This document shows positions 10,235-23,432 of a DNA stretch of 64,000 nucleotides, piece after piece. Each line of letters opens with the position of its first letter. Within the stretch, counting starts at the first letter, position 1. The stretch comes from Melampsora larici-populina 98AG31 (lineage: Eukaryota; Basidiomycota; Pucciniomycetes; Pucciniales; Melampsoraceae). The notes under the pieces were generated by a model, which was given only the letters and a program-made list of their open reading frames with translations, made no database searches and was not told where the DNA came from. Location of the stretch: NCBI RefSeq assembly GCF_000204055.1, contig NW_006768805.1, positions 15,307 through 79,306 of the forward strand, given 5' to 3'. The position numbers and the translations under genes are program-made.

Positions 10235-13200
10235 TCACACGTCATCCAAGATATCAGCCAAACGATCCTTGACTACAACCTCATTGATCATCTCATTCCC
10301 TATATCCTCGTCACCGAAGAGAAGATTGTGCTCAATCACTTCAAATTCATCAAGCTCCTGTGCTGCAATAGGACCACCCCGAAGAAACTTTTCCCAAATT
10401 CGACTCAATCTATCAATCAGTGCATTCCACTTTGTAGCCAATATAGCAACACTTTCAGGTGTTTCCGATGAAAATTGTGATGTTTTTCGAAGCAGAGAAG
10501 GTAAGTGAGTATTCCAAACCATCCAAGTTCGGCAATATTTCATTGTCAGTTGAAGATGTAAGGCTCTCAAGACTTCTTGACTTGTTTTCCATGCTGACCT
10601 CAACACAAACCCGTTGTGTAGAACCCACTGTAGAGGCCTCCTATCATCAGGACAGCCGTCCACCCACTCTACTCGAACATACTCCATCAGCTGAAATACA
10701 AGTAATTCATGTGATATTAACATACGTACCCATTTGACTCAATTTATAGAGTGCTGACAGCTTCTCGTCCATCTGCAAACTTGATCTCATCATGTTTTGA
10801 ACTTCACAAGCAATCCTCTTGACCTCTTCCTCACTACTCCTTGCTGTCCGAAACGCCTGAATACCATTCTGTGTGGCCAGATGTATTGCCCAAGGCTCAT
10901 CAGGATGAGTAAGATGACCTATGTTCCAAAAGATGTCGGCAATATCTAAGGCTTTAAATTCTTCAATTGTTGGGAGTCGCTGAGCAGGAGCATCAGGGTA
11001 TGCTTCATGATATTCTTCAACAACAGATTTGTAGGTATTGTATTTCTGCGCCAAGGCCTTGTTTCGCTTATCCATAACATTCTTGTATCTTGCTTGATCT
11101 GTTGTACCAATATTACACAATAATATAAAAAAACGTGAAAGGAATGAAGAACTTGACAAATGCAATACATACCTATACCTGGCTGATCCCACTTCTTCTG
11201 CCACTCGACTTTCCCCACCTTAGCTTCGTAAAGCTTCTCTTTGGCCATTTGGACTCGCATTTGTAGCCGTGCACGTGGGTCTACAGCACATCAGATGACA
11301 CATAAAGCAAGCATTGTAACTAAGTAAAGGATAGCTCACCTCTAACCTCGGGCATGCCACGAAATTTGTCACCACCTAGATCATCTGCCAATTTGGAAAT
11401 GGATTCCTCAAGAGCCACGAGCGTAGATGGCAGTTTTCGTAATGCCTCATGCTCCTCTGGCGTCAAATCTCTTCGCCGCAAATGCCTGATCTTCTTCAGT
11501 TCATTGCTATGAGATACAAAGAATTGAATGTACGATTTAGATCATAGAAGGGATGAATAGTTACACTCACTGAGCGTCTCGAAAATCTTCTTCGAGTTCA
11601 ATTAGGTGTCCCAATTTAGTTTGTAACTTTTGTAAGGAACCATCTGCCATCATCTCGGCTTGACAGGTCCTTTGGCGTTCCCACTGGGCCGAGAAATAGT
11701 CAACTGTGTGATGCTCATCAGCTGCTTTCAGCAGCTGAAGCTGAGTATGTGCTTCACTAAGTCGGGCTTCAGCTATGTTAAGCTTATGAAGCGCTGATTT
11801 TGCTTGAAAAGACATACAATTGTCAGATCAGAGGTTGTGTGAAGTCAAGCAAATAAAACTACTTAACAGCTTTATCACGAGAGAGGGTATTATTGTGCAC
11901 CAGCTTTAGATGTAAAGCATCTTGACGGAACTGGCTTGTAGACCACCGAAGCAAAGGTATCAGTGGTGATATCTTGAACCACTCGCGTTCTGATCCTTCG
12001 CCGTCTGAGAGACCCCAACAAGCGTTGAGTCGTGGATTGTATTGGAGCTGGCAGCTCCACTGATGCACGTAAGCATGGAATGCGCTAGTACCAAACATTA
12101 GGCAGTCCTCAGAGATCTCTTCGACAAATAGCTTGTTCTGACAAAATCATACTTTTTAGCAATTGAATTGAATGTAGATCAATGTAAATCAACTCACCTT
12201 TATCACACCGTTTTCTACAGTACATCCGATGTCATATAATAGGCCTACACCAGCCTTTATTGTTTCTGTTCGGGCTTCCAATATCGAAGAGAAAAGTTCT
12301 CCAAGCAAAGCATGTACAAAATGTGCCCTACGTAGAATATAATAGCTTAGCTCACGTCAACACAGTGATAAAAGATTGGAGACTACTTTTCACCACTGCA
12401 AATAACATTGACCATCTTAATCATGTGGTCGTGTTGACACACCAAGTCTATCAATCCAGTCTCTTCGCACCCTTTCCAACTCGTTCCATTCCTTCTGTCT
12501 GACGCAGCAGTGTGCTGAGATGTGCAAGGATCCTGAAAGGAGACTTTGTGTAAGTGTAAAATATTCGATAGAAATTCGGGATGCTACATACCAGCAAAAC
12601 CTCGGTGTGGTGTCCTTTTGGCTCCCATCTTGCCACCTCTTCTGGTTTCATGAAAATTGATGGAACCAATGGTGTTATTTCCTCAAAGTTGCGACTGGCC
12701 AATTCGTGATGTCGTTGTTGGAAATTCCCATCAACACAAACAATATATTGTGGTCCTTTTCAGATTCCACAATTACCAGCCGGATTAAAACACCGGGGGC
12801 AATTAGCAGCAAGCTTTTCCAGAGGTGTTAGGCTAAGGCCCCGAGTTTCCAGCTCCTCCATTGCTTTGAGAATTTGCCGATAGAAAATGATGGCGCCTGT
12901 CAAAGGTTTTTGCCAGAGCCGAGGCTGACATAAGCACCAAACAAACAAGTGAGGTTTCAATCAGTTACTCGCGTGTTGAGAATATGATGTGTTCACACCT
13001 CATAAGTTCCAGGTACCAGAATTGGAGGATTGAATGCATCCAGATACTTATCAATCATCAAAGAAAATGGTTGAATGTTTGAAGGGCAATATTCCCAAGA
13101 TAAATGATAAAATCGAAGAAGACGTAAAGAAAAGGCTGCCTCCGGAGTCTTTGGTGTCCCTCCCAGGTAACCAAGATTTATCAACCGCACTTGATCCGGC

Positions 13201-13826
13201 AAGCAGGAGCAGAACTCAACATTAATCTTTTGGTGATCTGAAAGAAACCATGTTTAAATTATATTTATCTGAATAATATCGCTCATAGTAGATTCGGACT
13301 TACATATCAAGTCAACAGTGTCCACCGCTCGAACGCGCTTGAGAGCATTGCTACATGAGCATTCAAGATCATCATTAAAGTTGTGGCACCAGAGCGTTTC
13401 ATGTCCCCAGTTTGAGGTACGTTTGGAGCCTTTCATAAAGGCTATGAACACCTTTGGCATGATGTCCCTCCAATGAGCGTCCTCTCGTAAGCGTTGATGC
13501 TTGTATGGATCACTAGACATCAACTGAGTTAAAGTTAGTGGTTTTGGTGGTTGAACTTCATCATCTCGATTGTTTTCGCCTCCGAAGTCGTCAAGAATTG
13601 GGTAATGCTCGCTTTCGTCATCACCTACAACAGCCTCCTCCTGGTAATCTGGTTGGCTCTGTGGCTGTAAGATATGTTCAAAAATTTCTTCGCACTTTCT
13701 CTTACCCCAAGCAACCTTTGCTTTATCATTCTCCAATTTTTGGCGAGTTGCCTCAGTTCGTGGTGCCTCTCTGCGCTTGCCTTGATTAACCTGTTGAGAC
13801 GGTATAGAGTGACCGGATTTACCCAT
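10235..13826 (-). pseudogene. KDZ (Kyakuja-Dileera-Zisupton) transposase gene with one premature stop
   Basis: The ATG is at 13826. Exons 13826-13304, 13237-12999, 12924-12592, 12532-12387, 12327-12198 and one starting at 12137 join in frame; further exons run to the stop at 10237-10235. The N-terminal half has the CxC1 cysteine cluster of KDZ proteins (ECSCSN, FCSCLPDQVRLINLGYLGG, LRLLRFYHLSWEYC, CPRCFNPAG). The core has VCVDGNFQQRHH, LLYDIGC, and FGTSAFHAYVHQW with SDGEGSEREW, the conserved acidic positions of the KDZ nuclease. The C-terminal part is long and helical. One in-frame TGA at 12762-12760 lies just before VCVDGNF. The join after about 11880 was not resolved. Apart from that the gene is well preserved, suggesting recent inactivation. 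Confidence 0.92.
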
Positions 13827-14574
13827 TTAAGATGTACAAATTGAAGTATGACAAATTGAAATACAACAAAAAAGGTCAACAATGTGAGCTTGAAACTGTG
13901 CTAGACACTGGGGAAATTGATTACCAATCTAGGAAACCGCCAAGGAACTATAAAATCAGTCTATTCCAAAAAGGGACGTCACAAAGCTGACGTAACTTGA
14001 GTAGCTCTTGACAGGGCTGGCTCTGTTCCATCTGTTGAGTATGTAAGCGGTGGGGTAATTTGAAATCACATTGGTCAGTTCATTGGGTCAAACAGGGCTT
14101 TACTTCCTCCCACAAATCAGTTTTGATACAAACATTCCTTGAACATAACAATCAACAGAGAAATGAAATTATTGGTATGCCAAAAAAATTAGCAAGGTCA
14201 AACCAAATGAAAGAATAATGTGATCAAATGCATGCATCTGAGTCATTTGTGAATTAGTAAGTTTAAGAAGAAGAAATATTCAGTAAAATGAATAGTGTTG
14301 AAAGATTTGAGATTGATCAATGAAAGTCTAGTGCAAGGGGACAATAGGTAATTGGTTATGTTACCAAAAAACAACTTAAGACAAATCCCACCCAGCAAGT
14401 GCTTGTCAGCCAAATCAATGATGGCATTGCATCAACAAGGAAACAAACATATGGTATTGATCGAATTGATGAATTATTGAATATACACAATCCAGAGGAA
14501 CCAAATTGCAGAATTCCACTATGTGGAATGATGTATTCATCATTAAATTACAACATCATCCATGAACATTGAAC
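13827..14574. other. No gene recognised; probable 5' flank of the KDZ element
   Basis: No open frame or repeat of note was seen in this AT-rich stretch. Confidence 0.3.
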
Positions 14575-14752
14575 TACAGTCAACTCCCTCTAATTACATA
14601 CAGTTTGGCGGGTGGTTTTCTCATGCACTTAAAGGAATATGCACTTATAGACCTCATTTTGGCTGGCAAACCCCTTTTTGGCGGCAAAAAATCCTATGCA
14701 CATAGAGAATTATGCACTTACAGGGATATCAAGTTAGAGGGAGTTGACTGTA
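14575..14752. mobile_element. 178-bp Tc1/mariner (pogo-like) MITE
   Basis: Ends are TACAGTCAACTCCCTCTAA and its exact complement (19-bp terminal inverted repeats, TA included on both sides). The internal GCACTTATAGACC and GCACTTACAGGG motifs are typical of pogo-type MITEs. It cannot code for a transposase. Confidence 0.88.
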
Positions 14753-15280
14753 CTATGAATCACTTTGGTTTGATGGATGTCTAGTGAGATGTTTATAGGT
14801 GTTTTGCATTCTTGAGTAGTGTAATGAATGCCAATATGAAACCCAAAACTTTGAACCACTTTGGAATAAAAAAATACGGTGAGTATTTTGATAGTTTTTG
14901 TAAATGCTATTCCTTCTCAGTTGATAGAACACTTGGAAGTTGTAACCATTACAGATGTCCAATGGTGAAAGGGAATGTGCAGAACTATTCCCTGAGGTTT
15001 ATTACCCTGTATGGAGCAGTGATTTGTCTTACCAAACTGGTGAGCCACACAAAGTACTTGTGATGTGATGTTTTTACACACTAAACAGCAACAATTATGG
15101 GTATCCTGACCAAAAAAAAAACTTTTTGAGGTCAAACCAAAGTATCATGTTATGAAATAATTGAGCAACTTTTAATTTCTGTTCAGAACATAAACTAAAA
15201 GAGTTTTATTTAAAGACCGTACCTTAAAAACCTGGTGTAATATTCACAACAATAGCCTTAAGTGCTAGAGGAACTGACTT

Positions 15281-15600
15281 CACAGTGGATAAAAGTTGAA
15301 TATATTAAAGCCTCATACCTTCCATCTCTCATACAGCTTCAACTTTTGGTTTATTCCAAGAACTCAAAAATTTTCATTGGTAGCACAGGTTTCCGTAGGA
15401 CCTGTGCTGCTACCTTGCGGAGGTGCCTAAATGCCCCATACATGCAATATGGATTAATCCCACAGTGGATAAAAGTTGCATATGTGAAGGCCTCATACTA
15501 TCAATTTCTCATAAAGCTTCAACTTTTGGTTTATTACCCAAACTCAAGATGATTCATTGGTAGCACAGGTTTCTGTAGGACCTTGCAGAGGTCCTGCTTT
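15281..15600. repeat. Diverged tandem duplication, about 180-bp unit
   Basis: CACAGTGGATAAAAGTTG, CAACTTTTGGTTTATT and CATTGGTAGCACAGGTTTC recur in the same order at about 15281-15425 and 15461-15600. The function is unknown and coding is not supported. Confidence 0.75.
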
Positions 15601-15867
15601 TCCACAAAACACAAACAATATTGCAGCAGGCCTAGCTCTTTGGAGGCAGAAATTTTTGTCATTTAATCTTCTCTGAAGTGAGCTCATATAAACTGTCTTC
15701 AACTTGCTTTCTGTAGCTCCCATCCTTCATCTGAATATATGTGCAGTCAAATCCCACCTTTTACGCCTGCTCTGCCACAGAAGTCAAATAATCACTAGTT
15801 TTTTATTTCTATGTGGTCTATGTTGAAGTATTTGATTCATTTATATTGATGTAAGGACTTCACCTAC

Positions 15868-16195
15868 ATATCAAAAAATCAGTATAATACTTTATCAATG
15901 ATAAAGTAGCTTTACAACTTACCTTTCAAACTGAAAAAGTTTTATTTCCGCAAAATTCTCAAACATTGGGTCAGAGCAATTGAAGAGACAATAAACTTGA
16001 TTTATATTGTTGTGGGGCCTTCTGCTAAATATCAATAAATCAGTGTAGTACTCTCTTCAATGATAATCAAGCTTCTCTTCAGACTTACCTGGAAAACCCA
16101 AAAGGTTTTATTTGGGTGGTGTCTTACTGCAAAATCCTCAAATAGGCGGCCAGAGCCGCCCCTAAAAAGACAATAACCTTGGTTTATATTGGCAT
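15868..16195. repeat. Second diverged tandem duplication, about 160-bp unit
   Basis: ATCAATAAATCAGT, ACTTACCT, TTTTATTT, GCAAAATCCTCAAA and GACAATAA..TTTATATT recur in order at about 15868-16008 and 16028-16195, with many substitutions. Confidence 0.6.
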
Positions 16196-16601
16196 GTAAG
16201 CTTTATCTACAAGTCTTGGAGACAATGGACAACATCATAAACCATGAACCTTGGGGTTCATTCCAAATTTGATAGAGGAACCAAGAGTCAATGTGACTAA
16301 AAGAACACATGTCCAGATTTTAAGGTGTCTAGATTTTAAGGTGTCTACGGTTTTGACAAGTAAAAGTTAAGTATTTTTTTCCATAGGTTCTGTTTTCTTT
16401 GGGAGTTTTACACAAGTAATGCTAAAAATCTAAGGTTTAATCAATGCTACGTCCTGTGTTTTATTGATGCTGTGTATGTAATGCTACGTCCTCCTCCTCT
16501 TATACCCCATCCAACCAAGCCTCTATCCTACCTCCCCTATCGACATCAACAAACTTTTACAACCAACTAGCCATAGCAATATTTCATCGACACAGGGAAG
16601 A

Positions 16602-18350
16602 GTGACACGCTCCACTCGTGGCAATATCGAGGCACCTGCCACCAACACTTTACCAGCTGCTAAACGGTCGCGTCGGACTGCTACTCAACACCCAGCCCTT
16701 GGAATCGACGACCGTCAATTGGATGCAGCAAATGAACAAGAACTAGAACTCGCCAATCTTACTTTACAGAACTATCATGAACATAAGAAGAGTTGGCCTC
16801 TTGCTCGCATTCAGGCCCAACTTGCCCGACAAGCTTCATCTGACCACCAGCTCGGTGCTGTCGTCATCGCCGAAGGTCAGGCTCTTCTCGAAGCACTGGA
16901 CCACACTGTTCACATGTTGGCTATGGCGGCTGGTGTCAGCCTTCCCAAACTCAAGCGAGCGCTGTAAGTTTTCTCAATTCTTTACTTTTCTCCAAATATT
17001 CCCAGTACAACACTGAGTCACTTTGGCATCAACATTGCAGGGGCATGGTTGGGGGAACACACGGTGAAAACCCATGGCACCGGTGGCTTAGCTTTGCCTT
17101 GGATGCTAACAAAGCTCCAAGTAAGTTGAATTGAAATCCAAATCAAAATGTAATCAGGTTTCACATTAGAACTCACCTTTCAATCATTTCACCATATCAC
17201 CTTGATATCATCCTTCACTTTCTGTCCTTTCGATCCTTTCCATTCCTTCTCTGCCTTCATTCAATTCGCTTCTTTTGTCAAATCAATTCGCGCACCTTCT
17301 TCACTTTAAATCCTTCCTTTCTTCTCTTCCTTCACTCCATCTTGACCTCGTCAAATCAATTCCCATTCAAGTGCCTATGCAAGGAGCCAAAGATTCTAGC
17401 GAGCAGCTCACCCGTTGCAATAAAGCCAACTCTAGAACATATCAAGCCCTTGATGACGATGAATATATGGTTTTCACCGCCAAGATCTTCTATGCACTTG
17501 GTGGCTATCCTGATTACTCGTATATCACCGTTACTGAAGACCTGAATGTATTTGGCGATGCCTCAATTCTAATCCCAGAGGTTCCTAAGCTTAGCATCAA
17601 AGATGAGAATTGATACCGACCCATTTACGAAAAGCTTGTTGATTTGAAGAAGGTTGAAAGAGATTGAAAACTCAACACACCGGCCGCATCTGAAGCCAGA
17701 GAAGAGAAGCGATCTCTCATGTCCATCAAGAAGATAGCTCAACAAGTGAGTTGTCTCTTCTTGACATTCTCCTTTCTCATCATGACACATTAATCAGGAC
17801 AATCTTATTATATGCAGCTCGCACGCGACCATCAACTCATGGGAGTCGACTATTATCTTATTGCTTGTAGCAATAACAATACTGGTGGCGGATGGTGTCA
17901 AGAGTACACTACTTGAGATGAGATCTCAACATGGGTTCACGAAAAGGCTCAACTGCAGCGAGTCTTTCCGCTGTATTGTCAAAACGGAGATATCTTGGAC
18001 AAAATCAAAACGGTAGCGGCTGAAAATAAATCTACATCAAACCTCAATGTAAGCATCTAGTATGTATGCATATCACGCTTTAAGCATTGAAAATTGTGTG
18101 CTGATTTTTGCTCCCACCAGCTAAAGTGCCTTGCGATGTATGCATATCACCTTATAAGCAAGAGAAAATCTGTGCCAATCTCTATGCTTACATCGAGGGT
18201 TGACTGTACATCTGGAACTCAAAAACTGTCTAACAATCGATCTGACGCGGATAAAAAGACACTAGGTACACAGTTGAGTGATATGTTGGGTATGTTTAAT
18301 TACTTTGTCCATTTCTATCTTTTTTGACTTCTTCTCTGATTATTAGGTTC
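16602..18350 (+). pseudogene. Decayed member of a rust-expanded hypothetical protein family
   Basis: Exon 1 (16602-16963) gives TRSTRGN, AKRSRRT and a helical region. Spliced continuations carry NPWHRWLSFALDANKAP, TRCNKANSRTYQALDDDEY, VFTAKIFYALGGYPDY, YRPIYEKLVDLKKVERD and TGGGWCQEYTT. These resemble a hypothetical family I know from rust genomes; the match is from memory. The start codon position holds GTG rather than ATG. Three in-frame TGA codons (17611, 17665, 17914) break the frame, each reading TTGA. Splice sites (donors at 16964 and 18049, acceptor ending at 17817) are still intact. The family function is unknown to me. Confidence 0.72.
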
Positions 18351-19129
18351 ATCTTCTCCTGAAGTTGGTGGTGTAGGAGCTGGAGTGAATTCAGGAACTA
18401 AACCTTTGTTCCTTCTACTAGACCTCATGTCGGTTCGAATTTGAAAAAGTGGTGGGATCTTACCAACGACGAAAAGGGGCGAGTAGGAGGAGAAAAGGAG
18501 GAGAACACAAATTTAATCCGAAGAGGTTGAATTCTGGGGAGACAGCAGCGTGGCGTGAATCTGGAATTCACCTATCTGGAATGTGGTGAATCTTATTCAG
18601 GGCAGGACTGCTGAGATAAGCCCGGGCTTTATTCTCACCGGTAGCTGAGACTCTGTGCAGGCAGGTCTCTCTGTCTCTCTCATCCTGAGACTTTCCTCCG
18701 ACACGACATGGACGGGGATGATTCCTTGTGCCTTCGTCACCATCCTACAATCAATCAAGATCACACAATCTATCCACCTCAATCTCTCTTGTTGTAATTT
18801 CTATTCTTTAGTTTCGATCTCCACCTCTCTCGAGCTACACCCTTAATTTACCAACCTCATTCAATTTTGATCTCAACCTTCCATCTTGATCTTGATCCTT
18901 TATGTAAGTCACTAACTTTCTTCTGATCTTTGCTTCATACTGACACAACTCTCACTCTTGCTTATAGCTTTAAACCTCAAAATCGATGATCTGTTAGATT
19001 CATCATCTTGATCTCAGCTCCTTTTCAACTACACAGCATCACCCTTTTTTTTTCTTCCAGCTTCATGACTTGATCAAATTTCATTTTTGATCTTGACCGT
19101 TGATCTTGAACTTCATCCTGCCAAGTAAA
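18351..19129. other. No gene recognised
   Basis: The sequence is AT/CT-rich, with several short pyrimidine tracts and no convincing exon. Similar unannotated sequence continues at 19505-20784. Confidence 0.3.
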
Positions 19130-19504
19130 TAGGGATTGGGCGAGGTGAAATTTTGTAAAACTCGATTCGACTGCAACTTCAACAAAGGGCCTGGCAGATC
19201 CACCGCAAATATCTATAAACAGATAAGGCTTTTGTATGGAGTTGACCTGGAAATATGTCAGATCAAAGAATATCACATGTATTTAGGACGGGTTAGTGGA
19301 ACACACAACCACAAATTTTAGATCAAATCAAAAGCAAAAAAAAATGTGGAGTTACAGGACTTGTGGATGGTTGTCTGCTTTGATTGTATTGAAAATTCTC
19401 CCTTTGGATTAATTTGGGAGTAGCTGTGCAGTTCTATTGAATTGAAGATATGTGAAAATACTCTAAAATACAATTTTACAAAACTTCACTTCACCCAATC
19501 CCTA
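19130..19504. mobile_element. 375-bp TA-flanked MITE
   Basis: Left end TAGGGATTGGGCGAGGTGAA and right end complement TAGGGATTGGGTGAAGTGAA form imperfect terminal inverted repeats of about 30 bases with TA on both sides. No coding capacity. Confidence 0.8.
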
Positions 19505-20784
19505 GTGAGACATCTTTTAGGGTTTCTGGATATTAATCTTGACAGTAACTGATAGTACCCTCTTTGTCTTGTTTGAATATTAGATCCCAAAATCAAACCT
19601 CTCATTGACTTGAAATTTTCGATTTTGGCTGTAATTGAGGTATGTAAGTTTTGTATTCTTTCTTTGTCTCTTCAACTGAACTGAGCTGATATGATGATGA
19701 GCTTTGAGTATGTTATGTTTAATTGTTTATTCAATCTAAGCTATCAATCTTGATCATCTTTGATTCTGAGCTTTGCTTTAGACATGTCTTTTCCGTGTTG
19801 ATTTTCTTTTCTTTTATTTCACCTAACTAAATATTATAAACTTTTCAATCTGTTATCCTCAATGATTCTCTGATATGTTTTTTTAACTCTTCCTTTATGT
19901 GATTCTACTTGTTGAATTTCCCTTGATTTTGAATGTAAATTCGGGTTATCTTCTCAGTGAAAATAAAATAAAATATGAGTTTAACTGTGAATCTTGAGAG
20001 TTATAAATATGCATAGAGTCAGATCATCAAATAAAAATGTGGTGATGTCAATGTATAATAATGAGCTTCAGATGTACTTGTAGGATTTGATCTCCACAAC
20101 GTTATCAGGGACTCCGTTCCTTACACTGAGTCAGTTCACTTTCATACCCCTTTTTCATTTTCTCATTTGCTCATTTAATGTTTCAACATTCTTTCATCTT
20201 ACTCAGAAATGCCAAGTGTAAAACTGTTAAATTTTTGAATGTAGTAGTTGCTCTGAAACGTCAAGGACAAACTCTCTATGTTTTTGGCGCATAAACAAAT
20301 CTCCTACACCTCTAGTTCACATTTTCTTCCTGCTTTACTTTTGGGAATGGAATTGGTTTACTTAGATCAAAGAGATTTACTTTCATACATTATTCTGTGG
20401 ACTGTTTGGTAACCTTTGTCATTCTCAATACCTTTATCTCTTGCTTGTCCTTTTGTACTCTTGTGTGTTGTTTAGATTGATCATGTTTTCTTTTGAAGGA
20501 AAAGTTGTAGTTTGGTAGTATTCTTATCTTGGTTGTTGGCTAGATAACACGTATCCTGATTGATACCCTGGAATTCTTTGAGATGAGCCAAAACTGATTG
20601 TTACCTATAACCGGGCAAAAAACCGGGTGTTGAACTGGGAATTTCTTTTTGCCCAGATTTCAGCTTGTGTCTAGAAATCTGGACTTCTGGGCATGTGCCC
20701 GGGCTTCTACTGTGTATCCCGTATTTGTTAAGTTTGCTGTTCCAGCATGATCAAAACCTAAGGGCCCATTTGGTCGCCCTGGTC

Positions 20785-20841
20785 AGATACTATCTGACAA
20801 AATTTCACACCAAAAGTTTGGAATTTTGTCAGATAGTATCT
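20785..20841. repeat. Perfect hairpin, 20-base arms
   Basis: AGATACTATCTGACAAAATT at 20785-20804 is the exact complement of 20822-20841. It lies just right of AGGGCCCATTTGGT, which resembles a PIF-type terminus, so it may be a remnant MITE. Confidence 0.75.
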
Positions 20842-20933
20842 TGTTACAAAATGATTCAAATGGTGATTTTAGATTGCTGTTTGGATCAAATATTTGACAT
20901 GAATTTTTGATTGGAAAATATCAGATATTTGCT

Positions 20934-20988
20934 CAGATAGAGATATGTAGAGCCTTCAGGCTGTATCTGAAGGCTCTATCTCTATCTG
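20934..20988. repeat. Hairpin, 22-26-base arms
   Basis: CAGATAGAGAT..AGAGCCTTCAG at 20934-20959 pairs with 20967-20988, with a 4-base bulge. It may be the other half of the remnant starting near 20761. 20989-21768 contains short ACATGTAGTT repeats but no gene. Confidence 0.65.
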
Positions 20989-21768
20989 CCTCTCCTCCAT
21001 CAACCTTTGTCACCATTTCTTTGATCATAACTTGTTACCCACACACCCTTTTATAATCATTTCAATCCTCACCACCCCGTCCTTGAGTAGTTCCTCAACC
21101 AACATATGCTTTCTACTCGCTTCATTCTGTTTAATTTCTATCACTTGTTCTCGTCTTTCAATCTGTCAGGAGGGGCATACACGGCCATAGCAGTATATCT
21201 CCTTCCTTACAAACAAACCTTATTACATATCAATAACTACATGTAGTTAATCAATTACATGTAGTTTTAAGCTGAAAGAACTTGTAACAAGGGATCACAT
21301 GTAGTTACATACATGTAATCATCAAGTACACGCACAATACACATAGCGCTTTATTTCTCTTATTTCCTTTACTTATCACTTTCTCTATAAAATTTCTATA
21401 TTTCTCTTTATTCACGTGTATTCAAAAGATGGTCAATCTTCAATAAACAAATACTCACGGATCAATTTGGAAGATGATCCTGAAGGGCTTTGTTTAATGA
21501 TGATCTGTGTAATACACACATGTGATCCTAGTTCAAGCTACTAAGGTGGATTGGGAACCCAACTTAGTAACTGATCATCTAAAACTGATCTTCTTGGCAT
21601 GTGATGGCCGCCAAGAAAGGATGTCTAGGGTCCTCGTGCTAAAAGGATGAATTGTTATTGAATAATTCACAAGGGTGATTCAGGATTAAATGGTGGATGG
21701 GTTTACTCACGCCAAAAGGGATGGTTTCTACATGCACATCTATTTGTAAAGATCATACAAGATCTTCT

Positions 21769-21960
21769 ACGGATCAATGATCAGTTGTGCTCATGATCAG
21801 TTCTTATTCACTTCTTACGGATCAATGATCAGTTGTTCTCATGATCAGTTCTTATTCACTTCTTACAGATCAATGATCAGTTGTTCTCATGATCACTTCT
21901 TATTCACTTCTTGCAGATCAATGATCAGTTGTTCTCATGATCAGTTCTTATTCACTGCTA
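21769..21960. repeat. Four tandem 48-bp units
   Basis: Four near-identical copies of a 48-bp unit (ACGGATCAATGATCAGTTGT...) stand back to back with no spacers. The unit length is a multiple of three, so the plus strand stays open through the array (16-residue repeat with SMISCSHDQFLFT) from 21777. There is no evidence of expression. 21961-23130 holds no recognised gene. Confidence 0.88.
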
Positions 21961-23189
21961 TGATGTGGTTTTTTACTGTTTACTGTGCGTGTCACTCTTG
22001 TTCTGTTGGGTATATAAACCCTTGCTTTTGTCTTATTTCTTTTGTTCCTTACCTTCAATCATATTACCAAGTTTTCAACATTATTAAAAGCAAATTTTTG
22101 ACGTCCCTATTCCTCTTTGGAGCCTGATCACTTTCCAGTGATAACCCTCTGCAGTTATTAATAGCCATGTCCTTGATATCCTTTTAATACTCTGTTTACT
22201 TGATTCTTGATTGCTAGAGTCACTGTCTCTTCATTAGTGTAATCTTTAATAAGAAAATACCTCTTATTAAAGCTCTTACCTTGCTCAACAAGCAAGCTTA
22301 TTGACAATATCCTTTACAATAACCAATCAAGTTTACCAAGCTTTATAAACCAATCAATCCGTCCATAACAACCTCCAAAAGCCCTTACAAGTCCCTTATA
22401 ATCCCTTTTAGTGTTAGTATCCACAGATCTGGTCTTTATTCTGCTATTTCTCTCTTGATTACTATTGTCAACTGCTGTCCTACATATGTAAATCATATGT
22501 AATTAACCTGTAACAGTTATATATCAACTATTACACGGTTATTTCCTTGCTCAATAAGCTTCCTTATTGACACAATCCTCCTCTAGTTCATGTTTTTTGA
22601 TTGACTTCTAGTTCTCTTTCTATAATCTTAGTCCTTTTTGAAAAGTCTTCTATTTCTTTTTGAATCAACTTTTACTTCTCTTTTTGATTGTCTTCTACTT
22701 TCATTTCAATTGGCTTTGACTTCTTTTTAAATGGTCCTCTACTTTTTTTAAATCGACTTTTGTTTTTTTAAATAAACTTTTACTTTATTTAAAATAGTCC
22801 TCCACTTTATTTAAAATTGACTCTTACTTCAGGACATCACAACACAATGGTCATGTAATGTTCTCTAGGCGAGTGAGGTGAATGAAGGATGCAGTGGTTC
22901 TGAAGGGTTTTGGAAGAAAAGAAAAGAAATAGATTCACCGCGCTTGTTTTTAGGCGAGCTAGGTTGATGATGATGATGGTCTTTGATGACTGTTTTGGTG
23001 GGTTTTGGAGGGACAATTCCAACAGATATCGAAGGATTGATTTGAATAGATATTGAATTGTTCCTCCAATTCAAACATATATCAGATTACATATTTTCTT
23101 TTAAAGTTGCTATTGAACAGTGATATAAACATCACAAGGTCAACAGACGTCTGTTGACCTCTTGTGGTTTGCTGTTTGGTAATCTCAAT

Positions 23190-23315
23190 ATCTGATTTAC
23201 AACCATCTCGATCTGCCCCTCGAGATAGGGGCTAGCTGGCCCTAGCCCCGTCCCCAAAGTTTTGGGGATCCCAAAGTCAAACCCCTGTGGGACGGGGAAC
23301 GGGGAAAGCCGGGGA
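23190..23315. repeat. GC-rich CCCCG/GGGGA palindromic patch
   Basis: Runs such as CCCCTCGAGATAGGGG, GGCCCTAGCCCCGTCCCC and GGGACGGGGAACGGGG form overlapping inverted repeats. A related patch lies at 47262-47360, suggesting a dispersed GC-rich repeat family. Confidence 0.55.
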
Positions 23316-23364
23316 TTCCCCAAATTGATCTTGAAAAATCAATTCCAGATGAATCTTTGAACGA

Positions 23365-23424
23365 CTCCTTATCCATCTGTGGAAAGAACGACCAGTCTTC
23401 TTTCCACAGATGGATAATGAAGGA
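23365..23424. repeat. Perfect hairpin around TTATCCATCTGTGGAAAGAA
   Basis: 20-base arms at 23369-23388 and 23397-23416 are exact complements around an 8-base loop; the complementarity continues outward with a short bulge. Confidence 0.8.
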
Positions 23425-23432
23425 GCTTTACC

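Noticed and set aside
21769..21960. CRISPR-like regular repeats
   Set aside because: The 48-bp units are contiguous with no spacers, and the organism is a eukaryote.
21287..22534. Possible solo LTR (TGTAACAAGG ... TATTACA)
   Set aside because: No matching target duplication and no second LTR or internal coding sequence; ends were chosen only by eye.
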